Below are positions 56,397-64,000 of a stretch of DNA of 64,000 nucleotides, piece after piece. How positions within the stretch are numbered: the first letter of the stretch is position 1; every line of letters starts with the position of its first letter. Under the pieces are notes generated by a model that was not told where the DNA came from, made no database searches, and worked only from the letters and a program-made list of their open reading frames with translations. The stretch comes from Linanthus parryae (lineage: Eukaryota; Streptophyta; Magnoliopsida; Ericales; Polemoniaceae), in the NCBI GenBank assembly GCA_023055425.1, contig JALGPY010000001.1, forward strand, positions 140,765,368-140,829,367. Reading direction: 5' to 3'. A program made the translations under genes and the position numbers.

Positions 56397-59300
56397 GCAC
56401 TAGAGTCAATCTCCTGCATCATATGCCTATTGGTCTAGCGCGGCCCTCCACGCTTTCGCTGCGTAGGGGCTAGACATCTGTTGGTACCTTGCAAATATTC
56501 ACATCTCCTCTATCAACAATTTGATTGAGATTGAATATTCTGAATAAATGCATCTTATGCATTAATTTACTCAGTCCTCTATGTTAGAATCAGTGACTAA
56601 ATCTTGCCTGGAACCTTTCCAGCTCATAGTCGCTCCCAATAAGGCAAAACTCAAAACTTGACTTATAATCTGAAATCTTCTTTGTCAGTCGCATCACTGT
56701 AACCCCTTACAGCAAACTCTTCATATTATCTATTTATCAAAAATTCATCCTTAGTGCTTCTCAAGTACTAAAGGATAATCTTGATAATTAATCCCGTGAC
56801 TCTCACCCGGATTTGACTGGTATCTTTGTGTCATACCACATGACAAGTCTGGCCTAGTACATATCATGGCGTATCTCGTGAATCTAATTCATACGGTCCA
56901 TTCCCAATCTAATTGGTAAGACAATTATCCTTCCAAAGACTAATTCCATGTGACATGGGTAAGAATCAATATTCTTTTCACGTTGAACCACTTTAACACC
57001 TTTGTCAATTTATGTACTATGACCTAAGCTACACAACCATCTTGATCTACCTCAATAGATCTTCACAAGTTGCTTCGCTTAAGTCTACCATTAGAAAGTC
57101 AACTCCCTAGTCAATCTACGTAAGACTGCCAAGTAGGGGCAACATTCCCAATGATTAAGTATGTCTCCACATACACGACCAGAAACATAACTATGCTCCC
57201 ACTAACCTTCTTGTAGACACAAGTATCATCTTCAATTTTGATGGAACCAAAATCCTTTGATTACATCATCCATTTGAAGAGTCCAACTCCTAGAAGCTTG
57301 ATCCAATCTATAAATAGATTGCTACAAGCAAGATGCGAATGGATTTAAGCATCACAATTGGGGAAAGATTTTGTCATAGTCTATACTATGAGCTCGCATT
57401 AAATCCCTTTCTTACCAATTGTCCCTTAAAGGTAATCATATTACCATCCATGTTGGTTTCCTCATAACCCACTTGCACCCTATGGACCTACCCATCAGGT
57501 GGTTCCACCAAAGTCTACACTTTGTTGGTATACATGGATTCCATATCGTATCTCATGGCTCCAAGCCATTTCTGAGAGTATGGCCACACGTGGCCATCTC
57601 ATAGGTTGTAGGCTCATCTTTATGAGCAATATATCACGGGTTATGAGAAATCCTTATTTCTCTAGTTCCTCGATATATCCTGCTTGACCTACGAGGTTCT
57701 TGTGTTTTTCTGAGTAGGTTGCTCCACAACACCTTGTGATCCTGCTCATGTTCCATCAAATGGATCAATATTCTATTGTGGTTCTTGAACTTTTCAAGTT
57801 CTACTGTCCTCCCACTGTTTCTCTTAGAGACAATCTCTACCTAGAAACACTGTAGTTCGAGTAACAAACAGTTTGTTCTTGATTGGGTTGTAGAAATAAT
57901 ATCCTTTTCAGGATATCCCACAAAACATTTATCCAACTTGGGTCCAAGTTTATTTGTAAACTCTTTTACATAAACTTCATAACCCCAAATCTTTATGAAT
58001 GAAATACTAGGACACTTCCTAGTCCATATCTCATATGGTGTTTTCATAATTTGTTTTTGATGGAACAAGGTTAAGGGCGAAATTTGTTGTAATTAGAATC
58101 ATAGTCCCAAAAGCAAACTGGAAGTTCTGTTTGACTCATCTTGGACCGAACTGTGTCCTACATAGTTTGAACTCTCCTCTTAGACACGCCAAACCCATGT
58201 GGCGTGCTAGGTGGAGCGAGTTTTGGATCATATCCAATACTCCCATAGATTCTTGTCAAACTCTTGGCTCAAGTACTTTTCTTCTATGATCCAATCGTAG
58301 AGTCTAAATACTTTTGCCAAGTTGGTTCTCTACTTCATTCCTGAATACCTTGAACAATTCAAAGGATTCTGATTTGTTTCTTCATAAGATACACAAATCC
58401 ATATTTCTCTGATCCCATCAATAAATATGATGAAGTACTGAAAACCATCTTTAGCATTTGTGCTTAGTGGCCTTCATACATCGATATGTATGATTCCCAA
58501 AAGATCATATCTTTGCCTAATAAGTCTTACATGTCTCATATGATTCAATAATCAAATGAGTTCCAGCAATCCATCCTCATGGAGTTCTAGATATGTATCT
58601 CTTATTTATGGGGCCTACACGATAATGCTAAAGATAAGTGAAGTTCATATCATTATATGCAAACCTCTAGGTATTAATGTTATAGATGAAATTATCATGA
58701 TCATGGATATAAAATCCACTTAGACAAAATTGCATTACAATAATGCATATCATAATAAATGGAACAACATTTGTCCTTTATTATGATAAGGAGCTTTCTT
58801 GTCCAAACAAGAAACTATGATAATGGTCCTACTCATAGTAGGGACATTATCGCTTTTGTCTAATTCATGAACAATTTCTTAAAGGTAGAAATAATTCCCT
58901 ACGGCTTTTCAGCAACCCTTTGCTTCATAGCCCCACGTGTAGGATTATTTCTTCCTTATCCAATTGTCTTCGTCTCTTGAGATCCTCCACATTTCTATAA
59001 ATGTGAGATCCTCATCTAGTATCATATACTTATGATGATGAGATAGACACATTGATTTATATAACAAAAATACCCAAATCGGAATTCATAATTCCTTTAT
59101 TATTTACTTCCAGGTACTTTGGGTAGTTTCTCTTCCTCTACACCATCTATGGGACTTCAAGGCAACTTGGTTTTAGCAACAAGCTTGCTTTATATCCATG
59201 GGGTCGGCGCAAACTGTTTTTGCCCTTACCCATGTTGTTATCCATTAACAACTTTGCCCATGCCCATTATTAGTATTTTGTTTAGTGATTTTTCAATCAT

Positions 59301-59880
59301 ATTGAGTAAATCAACTTTAAAACAAAACTATAATTGCATCCAATGCAATTCTTGGTCCACTTGGGTGAATAACATTTTATTCTTTATCTATCTCATAGAT
59401 AATGCCCATTCACTAATGTTTCAATCATATTGAATTAGCTTATTTGCATAACGCAAAGTGGAGCAACACTTCAAACCTTTCATGTCTAGCTCGCTCCTTT
59501 TGAAAGAGCTTCTTTCAATGTATGATCATATCATAATTCTCCATATTCCTCTTCTTGCTTCCAAAGCTCAGAGTTCATGGCGGCTAACATGAGGCAAGTC
59601 ATAACCAAAGAACCATTCTTTGGTGTTCCTTTCATAGGTTTTAGTGTGTTTTGGTAGTTGGTAGGAAGAGAACTTTATGTTCTACAGAGTACAACAATTT
59701 CCTTTTATTTGAGAACAATTCTCAGTTTTATACCAATCTAGATTCCAGACAACTCGTCCATCTCATGGACACCTAGTCGTGTTTTTGTTTGTTTAATGCC
59801 ATGGGTATTTAACACCAAAAGGATTATGCAAGGTTTGTGACGTTTTGACTATATTCAACAAGGATTTAAATTTTCAAATA
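56397..59880 (-). pseudogene. copia-3 gag-pol remnants
   Basis: Read on the minus strand: gag remnant from about 59805 (GGCATTAAACAAAC..., GAGAATTGTTCTCAAATAAA) matching copia-1 gag; integrase/RT junction at 58068-57841 (KTPYEIW, IWGYEVYVKEF, KCFVGYP); RT N-terminus at about 57600-57420, where a tryptophan codon in the KVWTL motif is TAG; and an RNase H remnant near 56900-56780. Many stops, small indels and losses. No usable ORF. Confidence 0.8.
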
Positions 59881-61471
59881 TAGCTCCCACTATTTTACTA
59901 CGGATTAATAACCCTCAAGATATTAATGCGGAAAATATCCTTATATTTTCTAGTGGGCCAAGATCCATGTTTCATCTCCTTATGAGCTTGCTTTGGCAAG
60001 TCACCCATAATTTGACTACTTTAGGTAGGAACAATTCCAATTGCATCCCATATGCAACTCTTGGTTCAATTGGGCAAATAACTCCTTATTTATCCATCCA
60101 TATGGATAATCCCAATTGATTGTCTCTAGGTTTCTTAATCATATTAATAGCCCAGTCGTGTTCAACCTCTTATTTAAACAATTGCACATTGTTATGTGCC
60201 ATCGCATTCCATCATTATGAACCAAGTCGCCATGCTTTGGCACACACGATCTTGATAAATAATGATGATAATGAGTGTTTAAATGACGAGAAGGCAAGAA
60301 CACAATATTTGAATTTTGAGGGATTTTTAAATTCAATTTTAATTGTTTTGTTGATCAATATCAACTAATCTATCTATTTGAGTTTGGGCACAACTCCAAA
60401 TAATAGATCCGGGTTGTCTAATTATCTTATTATCCTAATTGCATGCATCATCCATACACCAACCACACAATAATAAGACAATAAAATAAACAACCACAAA
60501 ACAGAAATTAAACGTGATGTGGATATGGCCTTTTCTAGACTAAGATAATTCCAAGCCAATGGAATTATCTATGAACCCTAAAGCAAACACATCTCCATGC
60601 GTTTTTGATCTTTTGGTCCATCCTTCATAGTCTTTGTGGAATGCTCCATGCTCCATGCTCCATCTTTTGTGGCTTCTTTGGCTTTGGGCTTCTTTTCTTC
60701 AATCTTGGCTAACAATCTGCTTTATCTAGCACTAGCTAACTTCTATACTAAATAAAATAAATCTCACAAGTTGAGAAAAAAAAATGGCACGCAGGCCATA
60801 AAACCCTAATTAATTATTACAATTAATTGATCAGCTCGCAAGCCGTAAAACCAAACCACAAAATTAAACATCCACATCAAACCACATCCTAAGGCCATAT
60901 CCAATCACCATGCGATTTGCACATAAACAGTTAAAATCCAATTTTAACGCGCTTGGTCAATTTTAATTGATTTTAGGATGTTCTAGGGTTAATACGGTCC
61001 ATGGGCCCAACAATCCAATTGCCCGGGCCCAATAAGGTGAACCACTAGGCCCTAGGGCCGGTCCGGCCCAAAACCCACAAGCCTAGGCCGCGGGTTAGGG
61101 CCGCCCGGCCCCTAGGGCGGCCAAGACTTGGGCGGCAAGCAAGAGGGGCGGTCCCCTTAGGGGGGCCGGACCTCTATAGGGAGTTGTTTCCAAAACAACT
61201 CCCTTGCTTGGTGCCCAGGTTTGGTTGTTTCCTTGTTTTGGAAGAACTCCTTCTTCCCCAAGGATGCCCAAACCCTAGATCTAAGATCCTAAAATTTCTC
61301 AAACTCACCAATTCATGCATCCAATGCAAAAATTAGATCTTGTTATGATAGATTATTGACAAATTGCATCCCATGCTTGATTTGTCTTGTTTTACGCGAT
61401 AAACAATCAATTTTAAGGTGTAAAACAACTAAAACGTAACACATAAACCACGTTTATGCTCTACGACCTGT
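59881..61471 (-). other. copia-3 5' leader, about 1.6 kb
   Basis: Contains GGATATTTTCCGCATTAATA (minus strand, near 59940), shared with the first bases of the window in copia-1. A GC-rich patch with GGGCCGGCC-like text lies at about 61010-61190. No ORF is supported. Confidence 0.6.
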
Positions 61472-61484
61472 GGCTCTGATACCA
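61472..61484 (-). other. copia-3 primer binding site
   Basis: TGGTATCAGAGCC on the minus strand, one base from the LTR edge, complementary to initiator tRNA-Met. Confidence 0.88.
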
Positions 61485-61485
61485 C

Positions 61486-63048
61486 TGTAGGGTTTTGATT
61501 CATGGATTGCACAACGGAAGCATAAACAAACATAAAACCATGCAAAACCCTCCAAGGATCACAAGTCAAGAGACATAACGATGGTAAGGGTTAGAAATCA
61601 TAAACACACCTTTGGGTTCTCCTTGATGACTTCAAACGCGAATAGTGTCACGTCTTTACGGTTGATCCACGCCTAGAGGTGAGATCTAGACCCTCCAAAT
61701 CCATGTGCTAGCTAGGAAGAATGGAAGAGAAAGAAGAAATCGCCAACAATGGAGTGCCAAAGGTGGGGCGGCACCCTTTAGGCCGACGGGTAGGGGGCGG
61801 CGGTCCCAAGGGGGTTCGGCCCTTGCTTGGGATTTGCACTCTCCTTGCTTTATTCTCTCCTTTCTTCTATCAAATAGATGGGTGGTGTGTGTAGAGAGAA
61901 AAATAAGCTAGGAGTGTTCTTTATATAGTCCAACAACTCCTTGTCCTACTACATAAAGAACCCCTCATAATCCTACTCAAGTTCGGATTAGTCCCTTTTG
62001 CAAAATAGTCCTTATCATGTCAATACATGGATTAGTTCTATTTGAAATTAATCCTAATCATGTCTTTACATGAATTAGGCCACCTTGGCAAATCCTAATC
62101 ATGTCTATACATGGATTAGTCCAACTTGCATATTAGTCCTACTAAGTTAGCAAGTTGTTGCGATTTGATCCTTCTAATTAATTAATCATATTAATTAATT
62201 ATTTCCCAAGTCTAGTTCACCCCTATATGGCGTGTGACCCCATAGGTTCTATTTAGTTGGTAGTAACAATTTACTAATATGGAGCGGCCTCTAGCAAGAC
62301 ATCCATTCTAGCCAACAAATAGAATAGTCATCATGACAAACCTTGTGCAAGTAATTGTCTCATCCCTTTGTCCCAATATCCGGATTGGACACGAGACATA
62401 CAAGTCACACTCGTATATCCAATCCATAGTTTCTCGATCCTGGGAATAGCCTTATTCGTGCAAATAACATCAATATCCCATATTGATTTATTTGAGTCTG
62501 GCCAGAAATTTTATAAGCACTATCCCTCGAGTGGCCTAGGATATTTTCTCCCGTTATGTGGGAGGGACAAATCCTCTCTACGTCCACTACGATCTCTAAG
62601 CTTGCTTCTCATTGTATCCAGTACACGCCTTTATAACTACCCAGTTACGGTGTAGCGTTTAACGCTACCAAGATCACAATGATCCACAACTAGAATATCT
62701 AGTGACTTCAAGTCTAAGGATGACAATACCATTGCACCGCGAGAAGCGCTTGTGACTCAACATAACGTGTATGTAGCCTTCTCGGAGATGGGTCAATCCA
62801 GTATGCCATTACTCCTAATGCATACCCATGTGTTGGATCATAATATCTCCATATCAATCCAACCCCATACTAGTCTATAGATGATTGTCCTATTAATCAT
62901 TATAATCGACTAGGGATATTTAAGAATATAACACTTATATTCTAAGGACTTCATTCATGTTAACATATCTCCATATCGATAACATAATGAATCGTAAATC
63001 CATAAATGTCACAATTAATTGGATTGCCTCTAGGGCACAATTCCAACA
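61486..63048 (-). repeat. copia-3 5' LTR (right)
   Basis: Nearly identical to 54823-56385. Differences noted include T for C near 61653, C for G near 61908, A for G near 62045, T for G near 62367, A for C near 62717 and A for G near 62842. Confidence 0.93.
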
Positions 63049-63279
63049 TTCCATTAGAGCATCATGTGGTACACTATAACCAATTAAAATAACACTTAAA
63101 CAGTCAGTGATTGGCAGACACTTATTGACTGTAGAGCAACATGTGGTCCTATTTTAGAGCACTAAAAAATTGCTCGTACCGAGATTTTTTTAGTGCTCCA
63201 TTAGATGTGGAGCCTTAAAAATGCTTGTACCGGGAAATTTGTTTGTGATGGGTGGCAGACGCTCATTTGATATTTGACA
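63049..63279. other. flank of copia-3, nothing recognised
   Basis: Contains related short phrases (TGGCAGACACTT / TGGCAGACGCTC) but no identifiable element. Confidence 0.4.
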
Positions 63280-63550
63280 CGTAAACCTATAGCATTCCTA
63301 TTGTGAAGATTTATATTATTTTTATCGAGAGACATGATATTACAATAAAAAATGTGCGCCGACTATATATAAGTGGTGCCTGTTGAGAGTTGAAATGTGT
63401 AACGATATGGGGTTGATAGAACCGATTCATTAGTCAGCTTGGTGATGAAAAGGATGTCAGGTTCGACAACCATCCCTCATAAACCATGTCAGCTATGGCC
63501 TCTCGACAATATATGCTAGTTTAACTCGTCTATGTTGCTCATCATTGGCA
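63280..63550 (+). repeat. module B, partial copy 5
   Basis: TTGAGAGTTGAAATG, AGTCAGCTTGGTGATGAAA, GACAACCATCCCTCATAAA and CATGTCAGCTATGGCCT match 13535-13660 of module B copy 1. Confidence 0.6.
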
Positions 63551-64000
63551 CTCTTAGAAGTGGTTATTGCAAGTTTTCCTTATCATAAAAAGAGAGCTGA
63601 AATGTTTGACATATTAAAAAATAAATGCTATATCCTTCTCAAAAAATTATTGCTATATGCGGCAACATATATAGAGGTTCCAATAGTGCCTCAACATGCA
63701 TTCATTAAACTCTGACTAATGTGTTTAAATCTATTGATTCGCTTAGTAATTTCATTTGGTCATATAAAATCCATCGATCTATTCTTTCACGCTTTCATAT
63801 AGCAGTTGAAGAAAACTAAATGACCCCGACTATGTTCCATTACTTCAGGTAGCATTCATGTATGATTTATTTTATATGTATTCCTACGAAAAAAGTGGGG
63901 TAATATTAAAAATTAATGAGTGTATAATGAAGTTAGCCAAGTAGCCAGGACTCCAGGGATTGGTGATTCATGTGGTGCGATTTTAATTTGGTAACAAGTT
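63551..64000. other. A/T-rich end of window, nothing recognised
   Basis: No ORF of note, no repeat matching elsewhere in the window was seen. Confidence 0.4.

Larger units (their letters stand above)
54823..63048 (-). mobile_element. copia-3: full-length Ty1/copia element, minus strand, 8226 bp, decayed interior
   Basis: Two 1563-bp LTRs (54823-56385 and 61486-63048), a primer site for initiator tRNA-Met next to the right LTR and a polypurine tract next to the left one. Same family as copia-1 by LTR ends, leader and tract. Flanking bases are CTCCA (54818-54822) and TTCCA (63049-63053), a probable 5-bp target duplication with one difference. Internal 5.1 kb corresponds to leader, gag and pol, but full of stops and indels. 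Only about six base differences were found by eye between the LTRs. Confidence 0.93.

Overview
This is a repeat-rich stretch of a plant nuclear genome, most likely a eudicot. The evidence is Ty1/copia elements with plant-type initiator-tRNA primer sites, plant LINEs carrying an RNase H domain, a plant-type mariner transposase, hAT-like (ZMYM1/DUF4371) genes and one F-box gene. No rRNA or tRNA gene, CRISPR array, operon or ribosome binding site was seen. The only apparently intact host gene is an F-box protein at 26226-27416 (+); nearly everything else is a transposable element, a broken transposon-derived gene or duplicated non-coding sequence.

Layout. 1-5501: 3' part of a copia element (copia-1), broken gag-pol plus the whole 3' LTR, apparently inserted in a LINE whose 3' part follows (5502-7620). 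7622-10069: promoter and broken coding region of a hAT-like gene (hAT copy 1), followed by a non-coding block called module A here. 13050-14603: module B and a second module A. 14604-22705: a minus-strand copia fragment (copia-2) split by a 5351-bp array of a small LTR retrotransposon, four LTRs and three internal regions, flanked by a perfect 5-bp target duplication (GACGA). 22706-25030: an unrecognised segment, a module B and A/T-rich DNA. 25036-26115: minus-strand LINE pieces with a MITE between them. 26226-27416: F-box gene. 28265-28598: MITE. 29018-34895: LINE remnants on both strands and a GC-rich block. 35280-38307: duplicated promoter (one copy carrying a foldback MITE) and hAT copy 2. 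39290-49903: a chain of hAT C-terminal fragments with modules A and B, one module A split by a 1688-bp non-autonomous mariner-like element (MLE-2). 49904-54777: a 4874-bp mariner-like element (MLE-1) with terminal repeats, TA target duplication, a broken transposase and a nine-copy ~132-bp minisatellite inside it. 54823-63048: a full-length minus-strand copia element (copia-3) with nearly identical LTRs but a decayed interior. 63280-63550: another module B piece.

Relations. Copia-1 and copia-3 are one family (matching LTR ends, polypurine tract and 5' leader). The hAT copies and modules A and B recur in the same orientation and similar order at 7.6-14.6 kb and 35.6-49.9 kb, which suggests segmental or tandem duplication of an ancestral hAT-like locus followed by truncation. 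Insertions into these repeats give natural empty-site comparisons: MLE-2 sits at a TA inside module A whose uninterrupted form occurs elsewhere in the window. The strongest candidates for something undescribed are the tandem LTR array at 16038-21388, with a long unrecognised ORF broken differently in each unit, and the mariner element with its internal minisatellite.

All similarities were judged by eye. Boundaries written as approximate may be off by tens of bases, and gene families were named from remembered motifs, not from searches.
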